Origin: Acidobacteriota bacterium
Lineage (GTDB): Bacteria > Acidobacteriota > Terriglobia > Bryobacterales > Bryobacteraceae
Direction: 5' to 3'
Length of the DNA stretch: 64,000 nucleotides
NCBI GenBank assembly: GCA_018268715.1
Contig: JAFDVZ010000003.1
Span: forward strand, 124,001 to 188,000
The notes beneath the pieces were generated by a model that saw nothing but the letters and a program-made list of their open reading frames with translations, was not told where the DNA came from and did not search any database. Of this stretch, positions 1-11,089 are shown one piece after another (positions within the stretch are counted from its first letter, which is position 1; every line of letters begins with the position of its first letter). Both the position numbers and the translations under genes were made by a program.

Positions 1-817
1 TGTGTTCCGGAACGGCTTTCCGGTCCGTGATCAGCGCGTATTCGAGCGCCGATCCGCACTTGCAGGCGCGGGCTTCCGGCATGGCGGCGACGGTGGCCGC
101 AACCACTTTCGCCGCATGTTCGGCGTTCCGGGTGAGGTTCGAAATAATGTCGGCCACGGTGACGGCTTCGTGATCGGGATGCCAGCAGTCGTAATCAGTC
201 ACCATCGCCACCGTGACGTAGCATAACTCGGCTTCGCGGGCGAGTTTCGCCTCCTGGAGGTTGGTCATGCCGATGACGTCCATGCCCCAGCTTCGGTACA
301 CGTTCGACTCAGCCACCGTGGAGAAGGCCGGCCCTTCCATGCACAGGTACGTGCCGCCGAGTTTGGACACGACGCCCGCCGTTCCGCAGGCCTTCGAGAC
401 GACGCCGGCTAACTCGGAACAGATGGGATGCGCGAAGCTGACGTGCGCCACCAGGCCGTCGCCGAAGAACGTCGACACTCGCCCGCGGGTGCGGTCGAAG
501 AACTGATCGGGGATAACGAACTCGAGCGGCCGGTGCTCGTCTTTGAGCGAACCCACGGCGCTCAGCGACACGATCCGCTCCACGCCCAACGACTTGAAGC
601 CCCAGATGTTGGCGCGGAAGTTCAACTCCGACGGGCTGATGCGGTGGCCGCGCCCGTGCCGCGCGAGAAACGCGACCTCCTTGCCCGCCAGTTTGCCGAC
701 TACGTAGGGGTCAGACGGGCTGCCCCATGGCGTCTCAATGACGTGCTCTTCCTGCGCTTCAAAACCCGGCATTGCATACAGCCCGCTGCCGCCGATCACA
801 CCGATCTTGGGATTCAT
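1..817 (-). CDS. mtnP: S-methyl-5'-thioadenosine phosphorylase, cut by left edge
   Basis: Phosphorolysis of 5'-methylthioadenosine to adenine and methylthioribose-1-phosphate, a cytosolic step in methionine salvage and polyamine by-product recycling. I translated the minus strand from ATG at 815-817: it opens [14 protein letters not shown], followed by [32 protein letters not shown] and [10 protein letters not shown], the usual phosphate, ribose and base-binding segments of the MTAP branch of the PNP family. 272 codons are visible with no stop; the family is about 285-300 residues, so only the C-terminal end lies outside. The start lies one base after the meaB stop, so it is the last visible gene of the minus-strand operon beginning near 8371. 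The TDYDCWH motif favours MTAP over purine nucleoside phosphorylase. Confidence 0.93.
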   Translation of the reverse strand, partial: MNPKIGVIGGSGLYAMPGFEAQEEHVIETPWGSPSDPYVVGKLAGKEVAFLARHGRGHRISPSELNFRANIWGFKSLGVERIVSLSAVGSLKDEHRPLEFVIPDQFFDRTRGRVSTFFGDGLVAHVSFAHPICSELAGVVSKACGTAGVVSKLGGTYLCMEGPAFSTVAESNVYRSWGMDVIGMTNLQEAKLAREAELCYVTVAMVTDYDCWHPDHEAVTVADIISNLTRNAEHAAKVVAATVAAMPEARACKCGSALEYALITDRKAVPEH

Positions 818-818
818 A

Positions 819-1751
819 CTAACTCGCGCCTGACTCCTTCTCAAAAATCCTGCCGAGCATCTCTTCCACCACCGTGTACGGGTCGCGGCGCCGCTCCGCC
901 ACTTCCTCCGCCGCCCGATCGAGTTCCGCCGCCGGCATACGTTCCAGCAGCCGGTCGCGCAGCATCTCCCGCAGACGTCCGCGCCACAGCACGCCGGACT
1001 GCGCCTTCCTCGCGCGGCCTTGCGCATACGCGGCCACCGCCGCCAGCAACTCGCCGATTCCGCCGCCTTCATGCGCCACTGTCAACTGGACCGGCGGCGT
1101 CCAGCAATCGTCCCGCTTCGACATCGACAGATGGTTGCGAATCTCACGCTCCAACTTGGCGGCGCCCGGCAGGTCCGCCTTGTTGATCGCGAATATGTCG
1201 GCGATTTCCATGATACCCGCCTTGATGGCCTGCACGTCGTCGCCGAGCCCCGGCGTCAGCACGACCACCGTCACGTCCGCCAGACGCGCGACCTCCACCT
1301 CGTCCTGTCCGACGCCGACGGTTTCCACCAGCACCACGTCGAGGCCCGCCGCGTCGAACAGCACCGCCATGTCCGTGGTCGCGCGCGCCAGTCCGCCCAT
1401 CGCGCCACGCGTCGCCATGGAGCGGATGAAGACGCCCGGGTCGGCATGATGGCGCTGCATGCGGATCCTGTCGCCGAGGAGCGCGCCGCCCGTGTAGGGG
1501 CTGGTGGGGTCGACGGCGATGACGCCGACTGTCTTGCCGTCGCGCCGCCATGCCGCCGTCATCTGGTCGACTAGCGTGCTCTTGCCCGCCCCGGGAGTGC
1601 CCGTGACGCCTACGATGGTCGCGGAGCCGGTATGCGGAAACAGCTCAGTGAGCAGGGCGTCGGCGCGGGGGTTGCGATTCTCCACCAGGGTCGCGGCGCG
1701 GGCTAGCGCGCGCGCGTCGCCCGAGCGGATGCGTTCGGCGAGCTCTGTCAT
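819..1751 (-). CDS. meaB: MeaB/ArgK-family G3E GTPase
   Basis: P-loop GTPase of the family that chaperones adenosylcobalamin-dependent mutases, typically methylmalonyl-CoA mutase, by gating cofactor loading and rescuing inactivated enzyme. 310 residues, close to family length. Visible: P-loop GTPGAGKST at 51-59, the [15 protein letters not shown] segment at about 81-95, [11 protein letters not shown] at 143-153 (switch/G3) and NKAD at 190-193 for guanine recognition. The ATG at 1749-1751 overlaps the upstream hydrolase stop by four bases (ATGA), implying coupling. No mutase gene is visible in the window, so the client enzyme must be elsewhere or be a different B12 mutase. Confidence 0.93.
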   Translation of the reverse strand: MTELAERIRSGDARALARAATLVENRNPRADALLTELFPHTGSATIVGVTGTPGAGKSTLVDQMTAAWRRDGKTVGVIAVDPTSPYTGGALLGDRIRMQRHHADPGVFIRSMATRGAMGGLARATTDMAVLFDAAGLDVVLVETVGVGQDEVEVARLADVTVVVLTPGLGDDVQAIKAGIMEIADIFAINKADLPGAAKLEREIRNHLSMSKRDDCWTPPVQLTVAHEGGGIGELLAAVAAYAQGRARKAQSGVLWRGRLREMLRDRLLERMPAAELDRAAEEVAERRRDPYTVVEEMLGRIFEKESGAS

Positions 1752-3109
1752 TGCGCCGGGGCGGACGCCGGAATCACCCAGTACAGGAGGTTCGCCAGTT
1801 TCGCGGGTAGAAGCCGGCGGGTCTGCGGCGCCGCGTCTTCGTGCAGCAGTTGCCTGAGGTCGGAGATCACGGATGTCGAAGCGGCGAAGTAGCCATGCCC
1901 GATGAAATCCGTGCGGACCGCGGACGCGTCCACGGCGTCGATGCCGGGCACGACGACGTCGTTGATGTTCTCCCCGGCGCGGGCGATGCCGTCGATGATG
2001 CGGGCCAGGATCAGCGCGTCGTCATTGCGCGAGGCGTACAGCGTGACGCGATGCGCCAGGGGCAGCATGGCCTCTTCAAGCTGACGGATCTGGTTGACTC
2101 GAATGTCGGGCGCCGCCAGCACGATCTGCTGGAACTTCGGACCGGTGCGCCGCTTGCCGATCTCCTTCAGCGCACCCGTCATCGCCCGGTTCCCCATGCT
2201 GTGCGCGATCAGGTGGATGCGCGTCGCGCCAGACCGTTCGGCCACCTGGGCCAGGAATGCGTCCAGGTGGGGCACCGACCAGGCCACGTTCTTCTCATCG
2301 CTGAAATAGCCGCGAAACTGCCCCATCGACGGCCAGCTGTACAGGATCGGCGCTCCGTCGAAACTCAGATCGGCGGCTAACTGCACCGCCTTGCGGGCGG
2401 CGTCGGCGAAGGTGGTGTTATAGCCGTGGATGAAGACGAATGCTTCCTTGCGGGTCGATTGCTTCACTCGCGCAGACAGTTTTTCGTAGAACGGATCGGC
2501 GCCGGTGGGCGTTGGCAGCCGCATCACCACGTGTTTCTCAGGATCGTATTGGAACTCCAGCCGGAAAATCGACGGGCTCTCCAGCACGCCCTTTTGATGA
2601 GTGACGGGCACGGAGACATCGCACACGCCTAACTCGAGTTGTCCATTGTCGTTGCGGTCGGCTGAATAATAGGTCTCCGGATCCTTCGACTTGGTCGACT
2701 TACGGTCAGTGGCGTAGAACAACTGGTAGATGCGGTAGTTCGGCGCCTGCTGGCCCACGTTCGACGGCGGCGCCTGGCGCTCCAGTTGAATGCGGACCTT
2801 CACGGGCAGTTGCGAGGCCTCGGCCGGAATCGTGACGGTCTGTTTTCGAGTCTTGAACCCGGCATGGCCGGCGGACACGGGATAGTCGCCGGGCGCCAGG
2901 GGCTTGCGGGGGTAATAGAAGGTTCCGGTTTCGTCGGTCAGCCCAACAGGCTGGCTACTAATAGCAACGTCCGCCCCGGCGATGGGCCGGTTCCGTCCAT
3001 CCACCACGGTGACTTTCAGCAGTAGGGCGCTGTCCGGGATGTCCGCCAACTGGCCGAACAGCGGCGTTGCGAGGATCAGCAGGAACAAGCAGCCTAGGAG
3101 CCGTCTCAT
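1748..3109 (-). CDS. Exported alpha/beta hydrolase (DUF900 type) with N-terminal carboxypeptidase-regulatory domain
   Basis: Residues 1-20 form a signal peptide ending LFGQ. Residues about 28-110 look like a carboxypeptidase-regulatory/Ig-like beta-sandwich (VVDGRNRPIAGADV, GLTDETGTFYYP). Residues 128-430 are an alpha/beta hydrolase of the DUF900 kind: YATDRK at 132-137, FIHGYN at 226-231, AHSMGN at 302-307 with nucleophile Ser304, and a late GHGYF giving the candidate catalytic His. The product is probably a periplasmic or surface esterase/lipase; the substrate cannot be read. It starts 32 bases after the caspase gene stops and overlaps meaB by four bases, so it belongs to the same transcript. 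Confidence 0.85.
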   Translation of the reverse strand: MRRLLGCLFLLILATPLFGQLADIPDSALLLKVTVVDGRNRPIAGADVAISSQPVGLTDETGTFYYPRKPLAPGDYPVSAGHAGFKTRKQTVTIPAEASQLPVKVRIQLERQAPPSNVGQQAPNYRIYQLFYATDRKSTKSKDPETYYSADRNDNGQLELGVCDVSVPVTHQKGVLESPSIFRLEFQYDPEKHVVMRLPTPTGADPFYEKLSARVKQSTRKEAFVFIHGYNTTFADAARKAVQLAADLSFDGAPILYSWPSMGQFRGYFSDEKNVAWSVPHLDAFLAQVAERSGATRIHLIAHSMGNRAMTGALKEIGKRRTGPKFQQIVLAAPDIRVNQIRQLEEAMLPLAHRVTLYASRNDDALILARIIDGIARAGENINDVVVPGIDAVDASAVRTDFIGHGYFAASTSVISDLRQLLHEDAAPQTRRLLPAKLANLLYWVIPASAPAQ

Positions 3110-3141
3110 AAGGATCGCGCCCTACCTAGTTTAGAACCTTT

Positions 3142-5394
3142 TCACCGCCGTTTCGCCACGCTGCGGAATGAATAGCGCGTTACGGTCCACCTGGCGGGCG
3201 CGGGGGCCGGGCCGCGGCGGCGGTCCGTTCCCAGCCCGGCTAGCAGGTCCTCCAGCGGATCGGCGGCGCCGCGCCGGACCGCCTTGGTCTCGACGCCATC
3301 GAACTCCAGCACGCCCGGATTCGGGATGGCCGTTTGCGTCGCCAACAACACGTAGGTGTCGACGCCGAACGGCTCCGCGATGCGCAGCGTATCGTTCGGC
3401 CCGCCGAGTTCGATCCGCGCGGGCGCCGGACCGCTCCCTTCGTCGATCTTCGGGAGCCGGTTGCCGTCGTTGCCGGCCGAAAGGGGAGGAAACAGCAGAG
3501 TGCTCCGGCCCTGGCGGTCGATTGAGAAGACGTAGACGAATCGTGGACTCAGCCGGCCGTCGTCTTCGAGCTTGCGCAGGTCCGCGGCGTCCGCCTTCAG
3601 CGTCAACCGGTACTCCTCATCTTCCGTCACCGTTGCGCCGCCGACACGCTCTTCGCCGGTTTGCACGTTGCGGAGAGCCAGCGTGTACGGGAATGACGAG
3701 GCCGGCGGCGAGGCGAGCGCGAGCCACGCCCGCAGCTTCGCAATGCGTACAGCGTACTCTTTCAGCCGCGTCACGTGGTCCAGCGTCACCCAGTCGGTGC
3801 GGGCAGGCAGCGACATCCGCGATGCGACGTCTTCGGTGGCGTCCGGCGCGATCCAGGCGTATTCGAGCCGCCCTTCGCGCCAACGCCCGGCAAGAGCGTA
3901 ATGAGGCCGCGCGGCGTCCGAGTCGACCACGCGGACGGCGCCTTCCGCTGGAGGATCGAACTCCGACGGGAGAGGAAGGTCCACCAGCAGCCGAGCCTTC
4001 GTCCCCCCGATCCGCGCGCGGATCGACGCCGCGTCGGGACGGACGCTCGACCGCCCCTGCGTGGTTTCTAGCACCCAGTCCCCGTCCCATCGCAGAACGT
4101 GCGTCGGGGCCGCGCCGGCCGCCGTCGGATCGTCAATCCACGCCAACTCGCCCCGCAGCGGTTCGAGCGCCTTCGCCACCCGCTCGATCTCCGCGCGCGG
4201 CGGCCGCTTCGGTTGAACCAGGACCCGCAGGGCGTCGTTCGCCGGAACCACCCAGCGGGCGAGTTCGAACAGGTCTCCCCTGGCGACGCTCGCCGACGGG
4301 CCGGCCACCACCTCCGCCTCCACGGCGGTCAGGTTCACCACCCGCGTCACCCGCACGCGCACTGTCGGCGAGCCGCGCCGCTCCAACTCGCACTCCGGGT
4401 TCAGCGTCGCCGCCATGGCGCCTTCCAGCAGCAGTTTGCCGCCCGACGCCACACCGCGCATGGCCATATAATCGCCCGCTTCCGACGGCAGTCCGATGAG
4501 CGACGCCCGAATGCGTCCCGCGCCGCCCGCGATCACCGGCTCCTGCCAACTCACCTCCGATTGCAGCAACGCGCGAGTCTGCTGGAACACCTGCTCCGCC
4601 GGAGCTCCCGGCGCCGACGTGCTCAGCACCCGCGCGAGCGCCCAGGTGAACACGCCGTGCGAGCCGTCCGTGGTCTCCTTCGCCTCCTGGTTCGACTGCG
4701 TCGACGACACGATCAGCGCCCCGCGTTCCTGCGGCGACGGCCCGGTGTAGCCCGCGTCATTAGCGTCCCGCGGATCGTATTCGAGCAGCCGCGAGCCCGC
4801 CGGATGCGCCCCCCGCGCGATCGACCCGCTGTGGCAGCTATCGGCGATGAACGTCACGATCAGCCCGCGATCCACCATCGCATTCAGCAGCCGCGCGATC
4901 TCCTTATTGCGGATGTCGGGAACGCCGCGCCACGAATCCGACGGAACCAGGCTCTCGTCCAGATGCTCCCGCGACTTCGAATTCAGCACCTGAGATCCAT
5001 GCCCGGCAAAGTACAGCAGCGCGACATCGCCCTTGCGCGCCGCCGCCGGCGCAAGCTGCTCCGAGATCGTCCGCAAAATCGCCTCGCGAGTAGCGGCGCG
5101 ATCCTCCAGCATCCGGACGTCGCCCTCGGCGAATCCAAACCGCTCCACCAGCACCAGCCGCATCTCGCGGGCATCGTTCACGGCGCCGTGTAAATTGCGG
5201 AAGCTCGCCCTGGTGCGCGGAGGCCGATCCGGAACCAGGTCCCCCGCCCGCGGATCGGCCTTGATTTCGACAGCGCTCTCCCCAGCAGGCGGCGCGTACT
5301 CGTTGATGCCGATGAGCAGCACCCGCCGCGTCTCACCCGCAGCCAGCGACCCAACTAGCAGCGCCAGCGTCAGCGCCTGGCGTACAGCGTCCAC
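3142..5394 (-). CDS. Exported caspase-family (C14) protease with DUF4384-like C-terminal region
   Basis: 750 residues. After a short signal peptide (residues 1-20) the caspase fold begins with RRVLLIGINEY at 23-33; the catalytic dyad is His132 in FAGHGSQ and Cys187 in ADSCHSG, both intact. The C-terminal part around 560-690 contains YVFSIDRQGRSTLLFPP, which resembles DUF4384, a sensor-like domain often joined to bacterial caspases. Cleavage specificity is presumably after Arg or Lys, as for metacaspases, but that is family knowledge. The start overlaps the end of the metallopeptidase-like gene by 25 bases. With a signal peptide it should act in the periplasm or outside, unlike cytoplasmic defence caspases. 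Confidence 0.88.
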   Translation of the reverse strand: MDAVRQALTLALLVGSLAAGETRRVLLIGINEYAPPAGESAVEIKADPRAGDLVPDRPPRTRASFRNLHGAVNDAREMRLVLVERFGFAEGDVRMLEDRAATREAILRTISEQLAPAAARKGDVALLYFAGHGSQVLNSKSREHLDESLVPSDSWRGVPDIRNKEIARLLNAMVDRGLIVTFIADSCHSGSIARGAHPAGSRLLEYDPRDANDAGYTGPSPQERGALIVSSTQSNQEAKETTDGSHGVFTWALARVLSTSAPGAPAEQVFQQTRALLQSEVSWQEPVIAGGAGRIRASLIGLPSEAGDYMAMRGVASGGKLLLEGAMAATLNPECELERRGSPTVRVRVTRVVNLTAVEAEVVAGPSASVARGDLFELARWVVPANDALRVLVQPKRPPRAEIERVAKALEPLRGELAWIDDPTAAGAAPTHVLRWDGDWVLETTQGRSSVRPDAASIRARIGGTKARLLVDLPLPSEFDPPAEGAVRVVDSDAARPHYALAGRWREGRLEYAWIAPDATEDVASRMSLPARTDWVTLDHVTRLKEYAVRIAKLRAWLALASPPASSFPYTLALRNVQTGEERVGGATVTEDEEYRLTLKADAADLRKLEDDGRLSPRFVYVFSIDRQGRSTLLFPPLSAGNDGNRLPKIDEGSGPAPARIELGGPNDTLRIAEPFGVDTYVLLATQTAIPNPGVLEFDGVETKAVRRGAADPLEDLLAGLGTDRRRGPAPAPARWTVTRYSFRSVAKRR

Positions 5395-6884
5395 GACGCC
5401 ACCTCGCCCTTCTCATTCAGCAGGAAGATGGTGCGAGCCTTCGCAAAATGCAGCCACGTCCCCGCCGCCGCGCGCAACTCCACGCCGCAGGGCGCGCCGG
5501 ATTCGCAGTACGCCTTGTCGACAGCCGTCCGCGCCGCCCCCAGTCCCACGCCATGCGCCGTCTTGCCCGCGTACGCCGTACGCGTTGTGACGAACGCCCA
5601 GCGATTGCCGCCGCGCTGCACCACCAGCGTTGCGAATTCGCCGTACTCCTTCGCCGGACCCACTTGTAATGGCGTGTCGCTCTCGATCGCGACGCCATCC
5701 CCAGCCGCCTTACCGCGCAGCACGGACGCCGGGGTGCGCTCGCCGATGGCTTCCTCTTCGGTGCTCTCCACCTCGGCGCCTCGCGTCACCGGCGCCGGCC
5801 ACGGCTTACCCGCTCGCCGAGCCATCACAATCTCCCGCGCCGCAGCCAAGGCCCCGGCGGCCGCGCTCCCCGGCTGAATCAAGTCCGAAGCGTCATCCAA
5901 CCGGCTCAACGCCCGCCGCGATTTCGGCTCGTACAGATCAGCCAGACACGCCGCATTCACCCGAGCCGGAGCGTAGTCCGGATCCAGGCGCATCGACTCC
6001 TCAAACGCCTTCATCCCTCGCTCATACAGCTCCTCGCGCGACGGGCCGCCCTCGCCGCGGCTCCCCGCCGCCGTCAACCCGAGACGCGAAGACGAATCGA
6101 GAATCCACGGATAGGCAGGCGTCTCCTTCGGATCGCCCAGCGCCGCCAGTTGCAGCGCATAGGCCACGCCCTTGTTGTTATAAATCTCACGGCTGCGGAA
6201 CCGTCGCGCGATACCCTCAAAACAATCCGCCGCGACATCGTTCGCCCCCAGAATCAGCAGCAGATTCGCCGCCTCGAAAACCGGAATCAGCCGCCGCAAC
6301 TCCGCCAGCGCGCCCGCGACACCCGCCTTGCGCTCATCAAGCGAAGGATACCCCTCCAACTTCCGCGCCAGCCCGTACTTCGCGTACACGGCCTCCAGGA
6401 TCTGGGGAGCATCCCGCAACGAATCGAACCCGGCACGATAGCCAAACACGCCCCCGCGCAGATCCGCATCCGCCTCCCGCCGAGCATTCTCCGCCGCATC
6501 CGGCTTCGCATCGCCCCCCGCGAATCCGCTCAGCCGGTTGATGGTTTGCGACACGTGCCCCAACTCATGCCCCAGCAGGAACGCCAGGCAATCCGTCGCA
6601 TCCTTGCGCGCCGCGCAAAACTCGTACAACGCCGCATCGAGCGACACACGCCGCCGGGCCGGCTCAAACCACGCCCCTTCGAACTGGCTTTGCCGCGCCG
6701 GACAATCGGCCCCGGCCACCGCCAGTTGCACGCGATCGGCGATGTCGGCCGCCCGCACCAGCCGGTCGAACACCGCGCGGCTCGCCCGCACCGGCGCCGC
6801 CGTATCGGGCAGTTCGCACTGCGCCCACGCCATCGTCGAAACAAACAGTAGAGCGAGCGCCCTGCCAGGCATCGCATCCCTCAA
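5370..6884 (-). CDS. Exported M48-like metallopeptidase (HELGH) with TPR-like middle
   Basis: 504 residues with a signal peptide (1-21, ending AWAQ). HELGH at 106-110 is an HExxH zinc motif, and READAD at 136-141 supplies a plausible downstream Glu/Asp ligand, so it is a gluzincin resembling periplasmic M48/BepA proteins. Residues about 220-340 contain TPR-like helices (IYNNKGVAYALQ and AFEESMRLDPDYAPARVNAA). The C-terminal 100 residues form an unrecognised small domain with two Cys residues close together (AYCESGAPCG). Its ATG overlaps the trypsin-like gene stop by four bases, and its own end overlaps the caspase start by 25, a tight translational chain. The exact family is less certain than the motif. 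Confidence 0.75.
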   Translation of the reverse strand: MRDAMPGRALALLFVSTMAWAQCELPDTAAPVRASRAVFDRLVRAADIADRVQLAVAGADCPARQSQFEGAWFEPARRRVSLDAALYEFCAARKDATDCLAFLLGHELGHVSQTINRLSGFAGGDAKPDAAENARREADADLRGGVFGYRAGFDSLRDAPQILEAVYAKYGLARKLEGYPSLDERKAGVAGALAELRRLIPVFEAANLLLILGANDVAADCFEGIARRFRSREIYNNKGVAYALQLAALGDPKETPAYPWILDSSSRLGLTAAGSRGEGGPSREELYERGMKAFEESMRLDPDYAPARVNAACLADLYEPKSRRALSRLDDASDLIQPGSAAAGALAAAREIVMARRAGKPWPAPVTRGAEVESTEEEAIGERTPASVLRGKAAGDGVAIESDTPLQVGPAKEYGEFATLVVQRGGNRWAFVTTRTAYAGKTAHGVGLGAARTAVDKAYCESGAPCGVELRAAAGTWLHFAKARTIFLLNEKGEVASWTLYARR

Positions 6885-8371
6885 TAGAGCAACGTCCGCC
6901 GCAGCAAATCCGGCTTATCGGAGAAGGAGACCGCCAACCGCAGCGGATCCGACTCGCCCTCCGGCAGGTGCAGCACATCCACCAATCCCGACATCGCCGT
7001 AATCTTCACCGCCACGCCCAAATCGCGCGTATTGCGCACGCGGTACATGCGCGTGCCGTCGTCGTCATACAGACCCGCCGCCACAATGCGACCCTCCGGC
7101 GGCACCCGCGACGTCGCCCCCACGTTCGACGGCATCTTCGCCGGCGCCGTAGCCGCACCCGCCGCCTTGCGCCGCGTCGGCAGCGACCGCACCACCACGC
7201 TCGCGTTCGATTCCGGCATCCCCGACGATCGCCGCAACACGATCCCGCCCTCACGTTCCGCCGCGATGCGCCCGGCCTTGGCCAACACATACTGCCCAAT
7301 CGCCGCCGCGTTCGCATCCGTCAACTCGCCCGCCACGACCTTCACAATCTCCACCTGGTCCGACTTCTGCGGCCCGATCTCGATCGCCACCGTATCGCCC
7401 GGCTGCACCGCCTCGAACGCCTCCAAGGCATCGGCCGCGCTCGCGACGTCGATCTTGCCGATCCGCAGCACGCGATAGCCCTTCTTCGACTCGAGCGCCT
7501 TCCGCGCCGGCGACCCCGCCACCGTCCCCGCAATCGCAGGCGGCGACGCCTGCCGATGCGGCTCGCTATCGGTGACGTCTTCGGTAATCTCGAGCCCCAG
7601 ATACGCGCGCCGCAACCGCCCGCCGCCCGCCAGCATCCGCTCCACCAGCTTCAACGCGATCCGCGAATCGAGCGCCAGGTTGATCTGCGTCTGCTGATAC
7701 AACTGGTTGCCCATCGGATGAAACTGGATCTTCGTCACCACGCCCGCCACGCGCCCCTTGGAATCCACCAAAGGCCCGCCGCTATTGCCCCAAGTAGTAG
7801 TGGCCGAGCTCTGTATGAACCCGAACTTACCCGTCAAATCGGGATGCCGCCGGTTCTTGCCGCCCACAATCCCCGACGACACGCTGTAAGGAAACTCGAG
7901 CAGCGGATTGCCCACCGCGTACACCGATTCGCCGACCCTCACCTCCTCGGCGCGAAACCGCAGCATCTTCATCTCCGGCCCGGGCGAGCCGCCGTCGAAC
8001 TCCAGCACCGCCAGGTCATACAGCGAATCGAGCGCCGCCAGCTTCATCGGATAATGCGTCTGGTCGATGCTGATCGCCTCAATCGACCCCGCCGTCCCCG
8101 TCGCGCCCCGCACCACGTGCGCGTTCGTCACGACATACGGCTTCCCACCGCGTTCGATGAGAAACCCCGAGCCGCCGCTCATGCCCGTCACATCCAGCAT
8201 CTTCGCGTAGGCCTGGTCGGCGCCCGCAAGCCCAGCCCCCTGCGAATACTGCGCCTCCTTGGGGATGACCACCGTCACCACCGCCGGCAGCACGTTCTCC
8301 AGCATGTCGGGAACGCTATCCTGCGCGAAACATGCCAGTAATGACCCCAGAAAAATGAATAACGTGCGCAT
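6881..8371 (-). CDS. Exported trypsin-like serine protease with PDZ-like domain (S1C/HtrA type)
   Basis: 496 residues, first gene of the protease operon. Signal peptide 1-17 (LLACFAQ; Cys14 could also be a lipobox Cys, but the context is weak). The catalytic triad is complete: His85 in VTNAHVV, Asp119 in LYDLAVLEF and Ser197 in TWGNSGGPLVDSKG. Residues about 245-345 look like one PDZ domain (AYLGLEITEDV, PARKALESKKGYRVLRIG). The last 130 residues are not recognised. HtrA enzymes degrade or refold damaged envelope proteins; here its lead position before a metallopeptidase and a caspase suggests a proteolytic cascade. A TATACT hexamer lies at 8384-8389 on the minus strand but very close to the start. 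Confidence 0.9.
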   Translation of the reverse strand: MRTLFIFLGSLLACFAQDSVPDMLENVLPAVVTVVIPKEAQYSQGAGLAGADQAYAKMLDVTGMSGGSGFLIERGGKPYVVTNAHVVRGATGTAGSIEAISIDQTHYPMKLAALDSLYDLAVLEFDGGSPGPEMKMLRFRAEEVRVGESVYAVGNPLLEFPYSVSSGIVGGKNRRHPDLTGKFGFIQSSATTTWGNSGGPLVDSKGRVAGVVTKIQFHPMGNQLYQQTQINLALDSRIALKLVERMLAGGGRLRRAYLGLEITEDVTDSEPHRQASPPAIAGTVAGSPARKALESKKGYRVLRIGKIDVASAADALEAFEAVQPGDTVAIEIGPQKSDQVEIVKVVAGELTDANAAAIGQYVLAKAGRIAAEREGGIVLRRSSGMPESNASVVVRSLPTRRKAAGAATAPAKMPSNVGATSRVPPEGRIVAAGLYDDDGTRMYRVRNTRDLGVAVKITAMSGLVDVLHLPEGESDPLRLAVSFSDKPDLLRRTLLY

Positions 8372-8424
8372 GCCTATCCGAGCAGTATACTGCGTGCGGC
8401 CCGCGCCGGTCCCGCGAGCGAAGG

Positions 8425-8430
8425 TACAAT
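8425..8430 (+). promoter_or_regulatory. Possible -10 element upstream of gnd
   Basis: TACAAT followed by AATAG lies in the 150-base divergent spacer between the trypsin-like gene and gnd, about 90 bases before the gnd ATG. No convincing -35 is seen at 16-18 bases upstream in the GC-rich flank, so this is only a weak candidate. Confidence 0.25.
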
Positions 8431-8521
8431 AATAGAGACCTCATAGTCCTAATCACGATTTCGGACAAGCCGCTCCGCCGGCGCGAATGGCGCGGAGCCA
8501 AAACAATCGGGAGATCCTTGA

Positions 8522-9979
<1,458 letters not shown>

Positions 9980-9996
9980 CGGAGACTCAAGAAGAA

Positions 9997-11079
9997 ATGA
10001 AATACGGCCTGAACATCAAGCCCGAGGGAGGGCTTGACCTGGTATCGCTCGGCGCACTCATCCATCGTCTGGACCCGGGCATCATCCCCTTCCGCAAGGC
10101 GAACGAGTGCCACATTCACGTGAGCGGCGGCGAATTCAACGTCGCCGCCAACCTCGCCGATTGCTTCCGTCTGAAGACGGGCATCGCCACGGCGATGGTC
10201 GATTACCCCATCGGCGACCTGATCGCCGAACGCGTCCGCGCCATGGGCGTGAAGCCCTTCTACAAGCACTTCAAGCACAACGGCGTCACCGGCCCGAACA
10301 TGGCGACGGTGTACAGCGATCGCGGCCAGGGCGTGCGCGCCCCCGTCGTGTTCTACAACCGTTCGAACGAAGCGGCGCAGCAGTTGAAGGCGGGCGACTT
10401 CGACTGGAACGGCATCTTTAAGGATGGCGTCCGCTGGTTCCACAGCGGAGGCATCTTCGCCGCCCTCTCCCCGACCACCTCCGACGTGATCATCGAAGGC
10501 ATGCAGGCTGCGAAAGCGGCGGGCGCGATCACCTCGTTCGACCTCAACTTCCGCGCCAAACTGTGGGCCTTCTCCGGCGGTAAGGAACACGCCGTGAAGG
10601 TGAACCGCAAGATCGTCGAAAACTGCGATGTCATCGTCGGCAACGAGGAGGACTTACAGGAAGGCCTCGGCCTGAAGGGCCCCGAAGTGGCGGCTAAGTC
10701 GAAGTTAGACCCCAGCGCCTTCTTCCAGATGATCGACCAGGTGCGCGACATGTTCCCGCAGGTGAAGATCATCGCCACGACGCTGCGCGAGGTGCACTCC
10801 ACCAATCGGCACAGTTGGAGCGCGGTGGCGTGGATCGACGGCGGCAAGTACCAGGCGCCGACGGCCGAACTCGACGTGCTCGACCGCGTCGGCGGCGGCG
10901 ACGGCTACGCGGCGGGCTTTATTTACGGCCTGTTGAGCGGCGAAGAGCCGCAGCAAGCGGTGAACCTCGGCTGGGCGCACGGAGCCCTGCTGACCACCTT
11001 CCCCGGCGACACCACCATGGCCACGGTGGAGCAGGTGAAGGCGTTCGCCAAAGGCGGCTCCGCCCGCATCCAGCGCTAA
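9997..11079 (+). CDS. PfkB-family sugar kinase, probably 2-keto-3-deoxygluconate kinase-like
   Basis: 360 residues of the ribokinase/PfkB fold. Substrate-side motif GGEFNVAANLAD near 44-55 and the C-terminal anion-hole/catalytic signature DRVGGGDGYAAGFIYGLL near 297-314 with the catalytic Asp in GGGD. The N-terminal opening KPEGGLDLVSLGALIHRLDPG is of the type seen in ketodeoxygluconokinases. Phosphorylation of a keto-deoxy sugar acid would fit its position directly behind gnd and the enolase-superfamily sugar-acid dehydratases elsewhere in the window, but the substrate is inferred. An AGAAGAA stretch precedes the ATG. Confidence 0.85.
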   Translation: MKYGLNIKPEGGLDLVSLGALIHRLDPGIIPFRKANECHIHVSGGEFNVAANLADCFRLKTGIATAMVDYPIGDLIAERVRAMGVKPFYKHFKHNGVTGPNMATVYSDRGQGVRAPVVFYNRSNEAAQQLKAGDFDWNGIFKDGVRWFHSGGIFAALSPTTSDVIIEGMQAAKAAGAITSFDLNFRAKLWAFSGGKEHAVKVNRKIVENCDVIVGNEEDLQEGLGLKGPEVAAKSKLDPSAFFQMIDQVRDMFPQVKIIATTLREVHSTNRHSWSAVAWIDGGKYQAPTAELDVLDRVGGGDGYAAGFIYGLLSGEEPQQAVNLGWAHGALLTTFPGDTTMATVEQVKAFAKGGSARIQR

Positions 11080-11089
11080 CTCCCAATCC

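Noticed and set aside
8384-8389. TATACT as -10 of the protease operon
   Set aside because: Would start transcription only about six bases before the ATG and lacks a -35; kept only as a remark.
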